Shown piece by piece: positions 1 to 12,556 of a stretch of DNA of 64,000 nucleotides (positions within the stretch are counted from its first letter, which is position 1; each line of letters opens with the position of its first letter). The stretch comes from Hippophae tibetana. Its lineage: Eukaryota; Streptophyta; Magnoliopsida; Rosales; Elaeagnaceae. Location of the stretch: positions 35,484,501 through 35,548,500 of the forward strand of contig CM072812.1 in the NCBI GenBank assembly GCA_037013495.1, in the 5' to 3' direction. The translations under genes were made by a program, and so were the position numbers. Below the pieces are notes generated by a model. The model saw only the letters and a list, made by a program, of their open reading frames with translations, was not told the origin of the DNA and did not search any database.

Positions 1-2147
1 CTTAATATATTTTTATTTTTTTAATACACAGTTGTATTTATGGCTTAAATTACGATTTGTTTTGGAATCAAAATATTTTGAGAAACATAATTATTATATT
101 TTATAAATTTTTAAAAAATATACTCGAAACCTATATTATAAAACTAGTTTAGTAATAAAAGAAAAATTATCACTTCTTAATCTACAAACATTACACAAAT
201 AAATTATAATTATTTTCTATATATAAATGAATAAGTAGCATGACAATTTGGCTACTATACTAATATATTCATATTTATTAAAATTGATACATTTTATTCA
301 CTTTATTATTACTTTTTTGACACCTAAGATATTGTTTTTGTCAATTTTTTTTAATGATTTTTTAGTATAAAAACTTAAATTATATTGAATTAAATTTTAA
401 GAGTTAGTAAATATTTGAAGATAAAAATATCTCAAAATTTATAAAAGTGAAAAATAAAATGATTACAATCAATAAAAATTACTTAAAATGACTAAAATAT
501 ATATAAATATAAAAGTAATATGACTTAAGTACACCAATATAAAATAAAATTACTAATATATCTCTTCTATGAAAAAATCTCCAAGTACACATGGTTCAAT
601 TTTCTTGGTCCACGTCACATTTAAAAAATGAAATGGGAACAATATGCGCAGATCAACTAAATTTTAATTCAACATAAACTGTTTATAAGAAGATTCTTAA
701 TTCAATTAAAAATATATATTAATAATTTAAACTCATTATTATTGAATATTATTAATATATTAAACAATTTATATTTATTAATTAATATTTAAATTAAGAT
801 AATAATTTAAATATTAAATAATTAATATAAATTATTTATGAAATTTCTATTTACTTAACCCTATAGGCTTATTCTAGTTTGAAAGATATGCAAAGTTCAT
901 CGCTTAAAATTTATCCTCTAATCTTATTAACATCTTACAAAGAACTTACTAAAGCATTGGAATTGGCACGACATCCGACAATATTGTTCTTTTGATTGTG
1001 TGTACTAATAACTTACAGGATCAACATGAACGTTTAAATTGAATTCAACATCTAGCCTTGTTTGTGGGAAGAAATTTGATGTTCTAACTAATTTGAGCTT
1101 AAAAAACTTAAGAATATTTATTGTGTTTTTCTTGTTCTTCGTCAAGTTTTTTTATCCATTTTTTTCCTTCAAAGACTTATTTTATATCCTAAGTAATTAA
1201 AATAAGTTCCCAATATACTCTTGATGACATCTTGCTTTCGCAACAAGTTGGTAATTCAGATGCGCCCAAGATTAACCATCTAACCTCGGTATGTTTTAGG
1301 AAAATGAGAACACCAAGTGGGAGCTTAGTTGTTTTGATTCTGGGTCATTGTTACTAGCCATCTAGGAAACAAATCCCCAATAAGGGACCCTTTGAAGCAT
1401 TGAGCAAGAACTGGATCCTAGATTGAGCCACACACCAATCATTGAGCCAAATGAGGAAATCAGATTGCTTATCTTTTCAAAATAGGAATCATACAAGATT
1501 GTTAAGGTTAGAGTTGGCACCTCCATACTCTAAAAATTTTAGATCATCCTAGATGAATTCTTGTGACAAAACGTCGACTTTTTCACATGGTCAGATGAGG
1601 ATATGCTAGGAATAGATAAATGGATAATAGTATATTGCCTGAATGTAGACCTAGACGTTAAACCCGTTAGATAAAAGATGAGATCATATAACCTAACATG
1701 CTATTTGTTGTATGGGGTGGTGAGTGTAGTCTACATTTCATATGAGATAAGCATTGCATTATTATATTATGTTTATCTAATATGAATACACTTAGTGGGA
1801 GCATTGCATATGTTCAGGGGGAGTTTGCATATTTATGTTGCATGTAGATTGTGTAGTTTGCATATTTGTATTGCATGTACATTGTGATTGTTTGTGGTAC
1901 ATGTTAACTATGCTTAGCCTATCATGTATACTTGTTTATTTGGATAGACTATCGATGTGTACCTATATAGGGGAATACAATAGTGTTTGGATAGACTGCA
2001 TTATGTGTCTGTATGATACATTCACATGATATGTGTTTGTTTTGTGTGTGTAAGTTACAAGTGTATAGTGAAGTCTCCGTGCTTCAAGTGTGTTCTATGC
2101 AGTGGTGTTGAGTTCCTTATTATAGGGGATTGCATGAATTGATTTAT
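1..2147. other. AT-rich intergenic sequence, no gene seen
   Basis: No coding region can be supported here. Bases 1-900 are very AT-rich with no recognisable element. From about 1240 to 2130 the composition becomes more balanced. Purine runs at 1316-1323 (gtgggagc) and 1817-1822 (a run of six G) resemble the polypurine tracts that precede copia 3' LTRs, and the second lies some 330 bases upstream of the LTR copy at 2148. This may therefore be the decayed 3' internal part of that element, but no protein motif was found to prove it. The short open frame at 1835-2029 looks spurious. Confidence 0.4.
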
Positions 2148-3470
2148 GAATTTGGATATAGTACTCAAGATGGATACACTTGGAGTAGGTGTGTCTTTTG
2201 GGTTTTAGTATGTATCGTTGTGTTGTTTATGTGAACAAACAACTTTAGCACATTTTTATGATCATCTCATGTTTCATGAGTTTATGTATTTAGTTGTGTA
2301 GTCTTTTGACACGGAAAGTCAAAAGGAAAGAGTGTAAGTCTCATTATTCTTGTGTCTACTTGTTGGCTTCCCATGTGAAAAATGTGTGTTTGTTTTATTC
2401 TTACTTAGTGTATTTATCTTCTTCTATGTAAGGTTGATTACTACATATTAGTAGTACACAGGTACAAAGTTAGGAACACTTTGTATGCAAGTATGTTTAC
2501 ACATACCAGAAAGTTGGTTTTCATAGTGTGCATGCTAAGTTGAGTGTTGGTTTTCAACGAGCTAGCTGATGTTGTCACTTGTGTTTTTATTTTGTTTCAG
2601 GTGTGGGTATTTAAAGTACTCGACAATTTTTGAAATGAAAAAATGTGACTTTTTATCACTTCTCCACCAAGCTCGCTAGAAACCTTGCCACAGGTGATGG
2701 TGAGATGGCTGGTGAGGTGGAAATTTTGAGTTCTATAAATACCCCTTCATTTTTTCTTATTTGGCATCTAGAAAATGTAGAGGAGCTCTGTTTAATTGAC
2801 ACCTTCTTTTCTATTTTCAGATCACTAATACCTTGAGTGTTGTTCATTATTAGTGATTTAAGATTGTGTGAGTAAAAATGTACTTGTGAGTGTTGAGTAC
2901 TCGAGATAGTGTTTGTAAGTGGATTGTATATAAGTCGTGTGTTAGTTGGGAGTTGCTTGGATGCAACTGTTTATTTATGACAACCTCTTTGTGAGAATGG
3001 ATAGAGTTAAATTCTTTGAGTTCTTACATCTTGGATTGTGTGTTCATGTACGAGGGTGGTTCTATTGTTTGTCATGTTACTCATTACTAATCCTTAGTTT
3101 CTGATCACACTAAACTAGATGAGATTGACTTTGTAGGTGAGCCAGGTTAGTGTGTCAAACTAGGTCACTGCAGAGGTAACAAGAAAAAGCAGCAATAGGC
3201 ATCTAAGACTGAGGTCCTAGCTAATAAAAGTAATAATGGTTTTATTTCTTTTAGAGTTTTAATAGATTTATTGTTTAGTGAATTATTTATTATTGAGTGA
3301 TTGCCTTAAGCAACGCGGAGATGTTACCATACAGATAGAGTTTTTATGTGGGTTTACCTTATTATCTCTAAAGTTATGCATGCTTGAATATATGGCTAGT
3401 GCAATTAGAGTTTAAGTAGTGTATGTTTTTACCTACTGAAATTTAAAATCTGATTAGAAAGCTTTTAATA
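2148..3470 (+). repeat. LTR of a copia family with ~1.3-kb LTRs (copy 1)
   Basis: This block aligns by eye along nearly its whole length with 31006-32368 and in part with 26350-27510. Shared landmarks in the same order are a segment around gacacggaaagtcaaaagg (2310), a TATA box (ctataaatacc, about 2735), a stretch around gactgaggtc (3209) and a run near caacgcggagatgtta (3312). In the 27.5-kb copy the same sequence ends directly in front of a tRNA-type primer-binding site, which shows that it is an LTR. Copy 1 stops near 3470 where a gypsy LTR begins, so its last 100 bases or so are missing. The start is placed by alignment with the 31-kb copy and is approximate. Confidence 0.6.
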
Positions 3471-3474
3471 TGTA

Positions 3475-5712
3475 GTACTGATGACTCTATGAAAGTAGAG
3501 TTATTAATGCACTTTTTTACTTAGTATTTGCTCGTATTATTCAATAAGTAGAATTTTTGGGGTTAAAAATATTAAAATATGAACTTTCTAGTGAAAAAGG
3601 ATGAAAATATAATTTTTGAAATTTTTAACGCCGGACCAATCAAAGGATACCACGTGGCACCATGCAAGTAGCAAAGTTGATAAAGTAAGCCATATGAAAG
3701 CCACACAATCAGAGAAGGTCAATCATACAATGTTGTTTGTTCATAGTGATGTAACGCTATGCCACATATCAACACAACATTCATTCCATCTTCGGTACTT
3801 GGTCAATGCTCTCGCCACGTGACTTCTCCTAATTCGTCAATTCATTCCACCCGTATGAAATGCCATCTGTAACTACGAATCAAGTTGCGCCATATGGTAC
3901 TGACCGAGACCAGTCCTATCACCACACGTCGTACTCTGATTTTTCCAATAAACCCTGTGTGCTATGTGTCACGCTCTTATTGGCTGGCGCTGTTAATTTT
4001 TCATTTTTTGATCTCAGTCTTTGATGTGAAACTGATTTGAAGGTCTAGATTCCACCTGAGCTGTATTTAATCTCCTAATTTCCCCATAAATCCTAAGGAG
4101 CCAAAGTTAACATAATTTTTATCAATTTTTGGAGCTAAAAAGAGAGAAAAATATAAAAAATAAAATCAAAAGGAGATACAATTTTGGTGGAAATTCAAAA
4201 GAAGATTGGTACTACAATTCAATAGATTGATTGTATTTTTTCTTTTTCTTATTTCTTTATCAATTTTTATGTTTTTCTTCATGAAAAATATGAGTTTTAT
4301 GAGCAAAATTATGTCTAGTTAATTTATTAATCTAAGGTCTTATGAACACAATTTTCACCATGTGATGATATAATATTTTATCCAAATTATGATTTCAATT
4401 TAATTATATTATTTATTATGATTTTTATACTATTAATTGTTTGACCAACAATTGATCTATAAAGATAATTAAATAGATTTGAGAGAATTATTTAATTATT
4501 TGGCTTAATTAAATAATATACATAGTTTCTAGGCAGAGATATATAATTCTTATGAATATAATCAATAATTGATGAACTTAATGAGTAGTATGTAATTTAA
4601 TTGATATAAAAGTGTGATTTAGTTAATTACTATATGATGTGTACTTTACTTGAGAGAATAATACATGTTAGGTTGGATTTAATTGATCATGTAATTGGTT
4701 GATAATTATATTGATAGATTTTAGTGATTCACAAGTTTAGAAAATTAAAGAATTAAGTATTCATAGGTATTTTCTCATATATGTTTTTAGTAATTAAATA
4801 TATTCTAATTAATTATTGTTATTTTTAGTTCTTTTAATTTTGTTTCTTTAAAATATAAAAATACAAAAAAATTAATCAAGTTGTTGGAGCCATTATGAGG
4901 GATTATAAACATTAAAAATTAATTTTATTTTAGTTATTTTTATTTATTTATTTTTCATAATTTTAATTTATTTAGTTATATACTTAGTTATTTATTTTAG
5001 TTATTTTTTTAGACATCTCCTTCAATGTTTTTAGAAACATTTGAGTCTATTGCATGAGGAGAGTCCGTGAAGGAGAAATCTTGTCTTTAGATCTCAAAAT
5101 TGAGCGTACTTTGAGGTTAATAAGAAAATAACAACTTGTCACCCTAGAGAAAGAAATGACTAATCCATTAGAAATAAATAATAATGAGCTAAATTTGAAC
5201 AACCATATACGTTTGATTGATCATATGGATAGAGCTATAAATGAATATGCAATACCTATATTGGAAAGGTTAAATCCAAGTACTATAAGGCTAAACATTC
5301 AAGCTAATTAGTTTGAATTAAAGCAGTGATGTTTCAAATGCTACAAACAGTTGGACAATTTAGCAGATTATCAACAAATGATCCTCATTTACATCTTAGA
5401 TTGTTTATTTAAGTTTGAGTTCATTCAAATTTAGTGGTGTGACCGAAGACACATTTTGGCTTAGATTATTACCTTACTCTTTGCGAGACAGTACTTGAGC
5501 TTAGCGAAACTCTTTGCCACGTGATTCCATTACAACTTGGAATGATTTGGTAGAGAAATTCTTGATGAAATACTTCTCACCAATAAAGAATGCTAAGTTT
5601 ATGAATGACATTGCCTCCTATCAACAATATAAAAGAGAATCTTTATATGAAGCATGAGAAAGATTCAAAGAATTGCTAAGGAAGTGTCATCTTTGGTTAA
5701 TCTTTTGAAGGC
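3475..5712 (+). mobile_element. Tat/Athila-like Ty3/gypsy fragment: LTR, degenerate PBS and gag start
   Basis: An LTR of about 1.4 kb (3475-4880) is followed at 4884-4905 by ttgttggagcc, a decayed form of the ttggcgccgttg primer-binding site used by Tat/Athila gypsy elements. After a leader comes a gag relic (about 5100-5712). It reads, with stops and frame changes, through NPLEINNNELNLNN, RLNPSTIRLNIQAN, TNDPHLH, TWNDLVEKFLMKYFSPIKNA and SLYEAxERFKELLRKC. This order is typical of Athila/Tat gag. At about 5712 the sequence switches abruptly into an oppositely oriented copy of the same LTR. Protease, reverse transcriptase and integrase are absent, so this is a dead fragment. Confidence 0.75.
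5095..5712 (+). pseudogene. Broken gypsy gag (Tat/Athila type)
   Basis: Translation in several frames recovers the conserved gag core: residues resembling FELK, a block around TNDPHLHLR, a GVTED block, LRLLPYSLRD, then VEKFLMKYFSP and SLYEAxERFKELLRKC. Stops and frameshifts occur every few dozen codons. The matching minus-strand gag at 7746-8995 supplies the same N-terminal block (NPLEINNNDLNLNN). In the living family this protein builds the virus-like particle; here it can make nothing. It ends where the inverted LTR begins. Confidence 0.7.
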
Positions 5713-5719
5713 TTACGAA

Positions 5720-7250
5720 CTCTACTTATGAAGATTATTTTATTAGAAACTAATTTTTAAAAATAAAAAATAAAAATCAAATTTTTTCCAGTGTTTTTAG
5801 ATTTTAGGGAAGCAAAATTAAAATAACTAATAGTAAATAACAATAATAAATTAAATCAAATTTGGTAACTAAGAAGATATATGAGAAAATATCTAGGAAT
5901 ACTTAATCCCTCAATTTTCTAAACATATGAATAACTAAAATTTCTCCAATATAATTATCAATTAATTAGATAATCAATTAAATCTAACCTAGCATATATT
6001 TTTCTCTCAAGTAAACTACAAACCATATACTAATTAACCTAATCACACTCTCATGTCAATTAAATTACACACTACTCATTAAGTTTATCAATTATGGATC
6101 ACATACATAAGAATCATACATCTCTATCTAGAAACTATGCATGCTATTTAATTAAGACAAACAATTAAATAATTCTATCAAATCTATTTATTTGTCTCTA
6201 TAGATAAATTGTTGGTCAAACAATTAATAACATAAAAATAAAAATAATAATATAATTAAATTGAAATCATAATTTGGATAAAATATTATATCATCACATG
6301 GCGAAAATTGTGTTCATAAGACCTTTAGATTAATAAATTAACTAGACATAGTTTTACTCATAAAACTCATATTTTTCATGAAAAAAGACATAAAATTGAT
6401 AAAGAAAGAAGAAAAAGAAGAAATACAATCAATCTATTGAATTGTACCACCAATCTTCTTTTGAATCTCCACCAAAATTATATCTCTTTTTGATTTTTTC
6501 TATATTTTTCTCTCTTTTAAGCTCCAAAAATTGACCAAAATTATGCTAATGGTAGCTCCTTAGGGTTTATGGGGTGATTATGAGCTTAAATATATCTTAT
6601 GTACAAGTTAGACAATCAGATCAGCTTCAGATCAAGGGCAGAGATCAAAATAAGAAAAATGAACAATGCCAACCAATCACAGTGCGACACATGGAACACA
6701 AAATTCCCTGGGTGAATCAGAGTGCGACCCATGGCAGGGGAGACCGGTCTAAGTTAATGCATGTTGAGTCAATGCCATGTGGCACAACGTGCTTCACGAT
6801 AATGGATGGCTTGGCACAAGGGTTGAACATGAGGAACAATTGCGTAACGACACATAGCAATGATGTTTGACCGTGCTCCAAAGTTGGATTGAACGTCATG
6901 CTGACAAGTGGCATATGGTTCGTCCTCCTTACACGAGATGATCTACAATTTGTTGTCCCTGCTTGTGTGGTATCTACGTTGCTTGCCCAGTTAACTCCTC
7001 TACTTGCATGGCATGTCACATGGCAACTCCTGATTAGCCATGCGTTAAAAATTCATTAAAAATTCCAAATAAATCGCAAAAAATTTCAAAAATTATATTT
7101 TAACCCTTTTTCACTAAAAAAATTGTATTTTAATATTTTTAATCCAAAAATATTATTTATTGAATAAAATAAGTAAAAATTTAGCAAAAAAATATGCTAA
7201 TGACTTTACTTTCATAGAGTCATTAACCACTTAAAATAAAAGAACTAAAA
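5720..7250 (-). repeat. Inverted copy of the Tat/Athila LTR (right arm of palindrome)
   Basis: The reverse complement of this block matches 3475-4880 over most of its length. Examples are taaaatattatatcatcaca (6281) against tgtgatgatataatatttta (4361), gcgaaaattgtgttcataag (6302) against cttatgaacacaattttcac (4339), and caaaaattatattttaaccc (7088) against the region near 3605. It carries the family's U3 segment with G-box-like words (about 6690-7030). The transition at 5712-5760 into the plus-strand gag fragment makes the pair tail-to-tail. The open frames at 6574-7019 lie in this LTR and are not taken as genes. Confidence 0.75.
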
Positions 7251-7745
7251 TAGACATTCTTTTTGTGAAAAAAGTGACCTAGGCATCCCTCACCCCAAGT
7301 TTTATTCCTATTTTTTTTTTACCCTTTTAATATTTTTTTATGTCCATAACATTTTATATTAATACCAAAAAAAATTATAACATTTAACTTATTATAAAAA
7401 TATCGTGTAACATTTATGTTTTTTTGATCATTTTTGTTAAAAAAACTTAAGATTAAACATAGTAATAAAAAACTAATTATATTAAGAAGAATAATTAAAA
7501 TGACATAAATGTTACATATAATTAAATGTTAAAAGATATTTTTACAATAAATTAAACTTTGGGGGAATTTATGTTACTGTTCTCAAACATTAGGGACATA
7601 AAACAAATTTAATACTTTTAAAATGAAGAAGATTTATTTTTATTAATTTTTAGATAGAGTTGATTAAATATATATATATATATATATATTAATTTTTCAA
7701 GAATAAATTAAATTTTCTTAAAATAAAAATAGAAAGTAAAAACAA
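7251..7745. other. AT-rich spacer with a TA microsatellite
   Basis: No coding signal. A (TA)n run lies at about 7668-7689. The rest is low-complexity AT-rich sequence between two minus-strand gypsy fragments. Confidence 0.6.
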
Positions 7746-8995
7746 AAATATACTCTTTCATCATCCCTAGTAAGGCATTTGTATTGTCCTCAATATGTGG
7801 ATTCTTTTTTTGGGCTTGTCATTGTTATAGTTGTTGGAAACTAGGTGGTAGAAATTATTGACGATTGAATTGATTACCACCCTAATTGTTATTATTCAAA
7901 GAGAAATTTTGATGTTGTCTCCATCGTTGGTTACATGTGTTTGAGTATGAATTATTGTTTTGCTTCACATTATCCACATAAAATGCAGATTCAAGATTAT
8001 TTGGACAATTATAAAAAAAAATGGGTTCCATTACAAAACACATACGACACCTTGAATCTTGGACCTAGTTTATACTCGTTAGCGAGTTTTAAACCTTCAA
8101 AAGATTAACTAAAGATGACACTTGAGCTGTAAGTACTATGATATCATTTACCTCATGCACTTCAGCTACTCTTCTTATAGCTGTCATTCTATCCATTGGC
8201 CATTGATAATTACTTCTAGCTATTTTCTCAAGTGAAATATAAGCTTGATTATAAGATTTGGCTAGCAAAGCTCCATTAGCAGATGCATCAACAATAGTTC
8301 TTGTTTGAGCATTGAGACCATTGTAAAAAGTCTCCATTTGAATCTAATGAGGGATACCATGATGATGACACTTCCTTAGCAATTCTTTGAATCTTTTCTA
8401 CGCTTCATATAAAGATTCCCCCTCATATTTTTGATATGAGGTATTGTCATTCCTAAGCTCGACATTCATTGTTGGTGGAAAATATTTTATCAAGAATTTC
8501 TCCGCCAAATTGTTCCAAGTTATGATGGAATTAGGTGGCTAAATAATTTAGCCAAGCTCATGCATGGTCTCACAAAGTGCAAGTGAATAATCCAAGCCTA
8601 AATGTCTTTTCGATTACACCATTAAATTTGAATGAATCTATAACATCAATAAATAATCTTAGATGTAGACGAGGATCCTCTATTTGTAATATGCTAAATT
8701 GTCAAACTATTTGTAGCATTTGAAACATCACTAGCTTTAGGTCAAATTGATTATCTTGAATGTTTGGCCTTGTAATACTTGGATTTAGCCTTTTTAACGT
8801 AGGTCTTGCATAATCATTCATAGCTATATCCCTATCATCCATCAAAAATATCTGATTGTTCAAGTTTAGATCGTTATTGTTTATTTCTAATGGATTAACC
8901 ATTTCTTCCTCTTGGGTGACAAATTTTTGTTTCCTTATTGACCTCAAACTACGCTCATTTTTGCTCAATTTTGAGATCTAAAGGAAAGATTTCTC
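7746..8995 (-). pseudogene. Minus-strand gypsy gag fragment (Tat/Athila type)
   Basis: Two open stretches carry the family signature. 8968-8702 reads VNPLEINNNDLNLNN followed by LKRLNPSITRPNIQDNQFDL. 8337-8089 begins ETFYNGLNAQTRTIVDASA, the hallmark block of Athila/Tat gag. Further along the minus strand (about 8040-7800) come NCPNNLES, NNNSYSNTCNQRWRQHQNF and NNNNQGG, the asparagine-rich C-terminal part of the same protein. The region between 8700 and 8340 is frame-broken. No protease or polymerase follows; the fragment stops near 7746. It is the same family as the plus-strand relic at 5095-5712. Confidence 0.75.
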
Positions 8996-9480
8996 CATCA
9001 TGAACTCTACCCATGTAAATTATTTTATTAGAAACTGATTTTTAAAAGTAAAAAAAATAAATTTTTTTTTTTGTGTTTTTAGATTTTAAGAAAGCAAAAT
9101 TAAAATAATTAATAGTAAATAACAATAATTAATTAAATCAAATTTGGTAACTAAGAAGATATATGAGAAAATATCTAAGAATACTTATTCCCTAATTTTC
9201 TAAACATGTGAATAACTAAAATTCCCCTAATATAATTATCAATTAATTACATAATCAATTGAATCTAACCTAGCTAGCATGTATTTCTCTCTCAAGTAAA
9301 CTACAAACCATATAGTAATTAACCTAATCACACTCTCATGTCAATTAAATTGCATACTACTCATTAAGTTCATCAATTATGGATCACATATATAAGAATC
9401 ATACATCTCTACCTAGAAACTATACATGTTATATAATCAAGACAAACAATTAAATAATTCTCTCAAATCTATTTAGTTAC
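8996..9480 (-). repeat. Partial Tat/Athila LTR-leader (third copy)
   Basis: This matches 5745-6190 in the same orientation almost base for base in places, for example ggtaactaagaagatatatg (9147 and 5861) and tctacctagaaactatacat (9407, compare 6123). It lies directly upstream, on the minus strand, of the gag fragment at 7746-8995, as expected of a 5' LTR. The U3 half is missing: the copy is cut at about 9480, where a copia LTR begins nearby. Confidence 0.7.
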
Positions 9481-9495
9481 TGTAAGGACTATGAA

Positions 9496-10900
9496 TGTTG
9501 GATATTTTTGTGGACAAATTATTTACCTGTAAATTTTTTTTAGGCCTACTATCAAGTCTATTAAGAAAAGCTAAACAAATGCTCAAGTTTCAGATAATCG
9601 TATTTGAGGTATATCTTTTATAACTACGACATATAGGATTCCATTTATACATTTAATAACACATGTTCATAAATCTAAAATTATTTTTAGTGCTTAAATA
9701 TTTTTTTTATGTCTTAATAAGATGTGATTTAAAAAATATTTTTTTATTAAGACTTTGAACGGGCTTTGAAAAAATAAATCCAAAATACATTAACCCTAAT
9801 ACGATTAGGTATTATTATTATTATCTATAAATATAGATACATTAGGGTTGATGTAGGTGGTGAGAATAAAAAGCAACAAACTGCTGCGAAAAAAAAGTGA
9901 ATAAGCGTCAAGGAATTAATAAGTGATATTAGGCTTATATGAAGGAGTAAGAAATTTGTAAGTGGGAATGAATTAATAAGTGAATATGAAGGAGTAAATA
10001 ATTTGGCTTGTTGACAAAATATTCTTGATTTGATTTTAAGATTAACAAAATTCAGAAGATTAATAACACCCACGTTCCTACATTGTGTTCTCATTTTGAG
10101 TAAATTGTTTTTATGTGGATACCAATGGAATAGTAATTTCATGCAAATTTAAATAGGTCAGCTAATATCAAATTAATATCTTATTAGAGGTATTTATTAG
10201 TAAATCTATTTGGTATTTTTTTTATCTCTATATAGTTTCTTCTTGATTAGATTTTTATATGTTTGGATTAAATAATTTTATGTGTTATCATGATTTTTTT
10301 ATTTGATTATTAAATTTTAAAAAAGTTATTTTTATTAAATTTGTGCTTAATATTTTGTTCTAAAATTTTCTATTTGATTTGATTTAAATGACATATATCT
10401 TGAATCATCTAGTTAGGATTATTCATTGTTAAATCCATCCTAGAATACACATGGGCACTTGTGTTTTTTGTGCTAACCTTTTTGCAGTTGATTTGTGAAT
10501 GATCTGATTGGCGGGGAGCTTATTGGAACGTTGGTCGGAAAAATGCTCACGCTAATTTTAGAAATTGTGAAAATAGAGCAGGGGCTCGTAAGTAAAGTAC
10601 ATTGGGACAGTATCCTAGGTAGGGTAGCATAAGACCAAGTTTATACTTGAACTTTTGATTTTCATAGTGGAAAGTTAGGTGGTTCGGTAGACCAGTGGTT
10701 TTCCTCTTAAGTCATGGTTGTGGCCTAGGTTGTTTCCACCTAAAAATATCATGTGTTGCTCTTTTATTTACACACTTATTTTTACACATGATTGCATGTC
10801 TGGATGCTTTTTTTAGGTTAATAAATTATAAATTGGTAAAAATTAAAAATAACTTATTCACCCTCTCTAGGTTAATTAGGTCTGTAATTTATAAAATTTT
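9496..10900 (+). repeat. Copia LTR (Sirevirus-like), approximate limits
   Basis: The block begins TGTTGGATATTTTTGTGG and contains a TATA-like ctataaatatag (9831). It ends just before a primer-binding site (ttggtatcaaaactg, from 10903) that is followed by a copia gag start. The last part (ttcaccctctctaggttaat, 10858) resembles the ends of Sirevirus LTRs. No second LTR of this element was found, so its 3' half has been lost. The frames at 9825-10142 (minus) and 10695-10934 (plus) fall inside it and are not considered genes. Confidence 0.55.
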
Positions 10901-10902
10901 AA

Positions 10903-11225
10903 TTGGTATCAAAACTGACACTAGACACACTTAGTGAGATTGATCCTTAGGGATACACACACTTACTTATGGACCAAATGAAAGAAGGTGGGTCATCTGT
11001 TAGACCCCCACTTTTTGATGGGTTTAATTACCCTTACTAGAAGGCTCGCATGCAAGCCTTTCTCAGAAAAGATAAAAAAGTCTAGGATGCTATTCTTGAT
11101 AGTTGGGAACCACCTTCGGTATCAAAAGATGGTGTAACAATCATAAAGCCAAGAAGAGACTAGACATTGAAGAATGCGCCCTAAGTGAGGCAAACCAAAA
11201 AGGTCTAAGCTCAATATTTGTTGCA
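10903..11225 (+). pseudogene. Copia PBS and gag N-terminus, truncated
   Basis: A methionine-tRNA-type primer-binding site (tggtatcaaaac, 10904) is followed by an ATG at 10969 that reads MDQMKEGGSSVRPPLFDGFN, then YPY, a stop where tryptophan is expected, KARMQAFLRKDKKV and further to about 11225 (NECALSEANQKGLSSIFVA). The order RPPxFDGxNYxYWKxRM is the classic start of plant copia gag. At 11226 the frame ends abruptly in a minus-strand gypsy LTR fragment. The remaining polyprotein is absent, so this is a remnant. Confidence 0.75.
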
Positions 11226-11787
11226 GGTGGAATCTAGGCTGTCAGATCAATGGTTGATATAAAAAGAAAAAGAAAAATTAACATCGCTAGTGAAGCAAAA
11301 TCAGACATGTGGCACACAGATTTAGTGGGAAAATTATTGAGTGATGCATGGTAGGACCGGTCTAGGTCAATGCTTGCTGAGTCAACTCTAGGTGGCGCAA
11401 TGTGATTTGTGCAAATAGATGACGTGGTGAACATGTGGAACGAATGAACTAATAAGGTTAAGACGCATGGCTAGCATGTTGACTAAGCGGGATGAAGTTA
11501 GGATGAATGTCATGTTGACATATGGTGAGGCACTACGTGGCGTCCGTGTGGCTTTCCCAATAAGCTTTTCTGATTGCATGGTGCTACATGGTTGCTTCTG
11601 ATTGGTATTGTGTTAAAAATTCTTAAAAAAATCATAAAAATCAAGAAATTATACCCCTTTTCACTAAAAAAAAATATATTTTAATATTTTTAGCCTTAAA
11701 AATACTATTTCTTGAATAATACTAGAAAATATTAAGTAAAAAAATGTATTAATGACTCTACTTTCATAGTCATCACAACCCATCATA
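11226..11787 (-). repeat. Tat/Athila LTR fragment (fourth copy, U3 part)
   Basis: This aligns with 6600-7230 in the same orientation: accggtctaggtcaatgc (11357) against accggtctaagttaatgc (6742), and gaatgtcatgttgacatatg (11504) against gaacgtcatgctgacaagtg (6890). The end near atgactctactttcatag (11752) matches the LTR terminus at 7200-7230. Only this U3-side portion is present. Confidence 0.65.
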
Positions 11788-11879
11788 AAAAAAATGGTTC
11801 TGTAGTTACAGTCGGTGTGGTAATGTAGGCATTGAATAAGAGATAGTTGAACATATCGCAAGCCTCATGACTACCTTTC

Positions 11880-12556
11880 ATTCTATTTGAGAAAATGTAC
11901 CAATTTTTGTTCTCAAATAAATGTTTTTTTTATGGGAATATAATTTTCCCATGAATTTATTATAGACTCTTTCCCAAGTTAGTAGAGAGCTCAGTGGAAG
12001 ATTCATGAGCATATACTTTGATCTATTTTCTACAAAGGAAATGTGTGTATATTTGGATAGAAATCCCTAATGAATGTCAAAGGGTCTTTATTAAGAATAC
12101 CATAAAAGGAGGACAACATGGAATAATTAATTTTTTCAATTCATAATTCCTAGTTACCTCATCCAACTATATGCAAGAAGTAGCAGTGCCAATGTTTGGC
12201 CTTATTTACTCCTTCATTGCCATCTCCCTGGGTAAAGTGTTCCTTATGATTAATGGCTCTTGTAGTGAATCTTAGATTTTAGTATTCAATCTGCTCTTTT
12301 GATTTTATAATATCATCTATAAAAGGTGTGAGTTCATTCTTGAGAGATCTCTTACCTTGCATATATTAACAAAAATAATAAAGAAATCAAAACATTAGAG
12401 AATAAAACAACTAAAAACAAGTAACAAAAGGAATATAAAATAGAAAATATATAAAAATAATATAAATAACTAAACGAAAATGAATATTAACAAAATCATA
12501 AAAAATAACAAAATTAAGAAAATAAAATAAATATAAAACAATTAAACAATCTAAAA
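11880..12556 (-). pseudogene. Second gypsy gag relic, Tat-like
   Basis: Reading the minus strand from about 12250 to 11900 gives blocks such as SSFYGILNKDPLTFIRDF, then LPLSSLLTWERVYNKFMGKLYSHKK. These match the layout of Tat/Athila gag (a DPxxFIRDF block, then a TWxxxxxxFxxKxYS block). It sits downstream, on that strand, of a primer-binding site at 12560-12590 and an LTR beyond it. Frames are broken. It differs in sequence from the gag at 7746-8995, so it is probably a second family. Confidence 0.55.

Noticed and set aside
6574-7019. Pair of ~100-residue frames on opposite strands
   Set aside because: They lie wholly in the U3 of a Tat/Athila LTR whose other copies (3475 and 11226) do not keep the frames.
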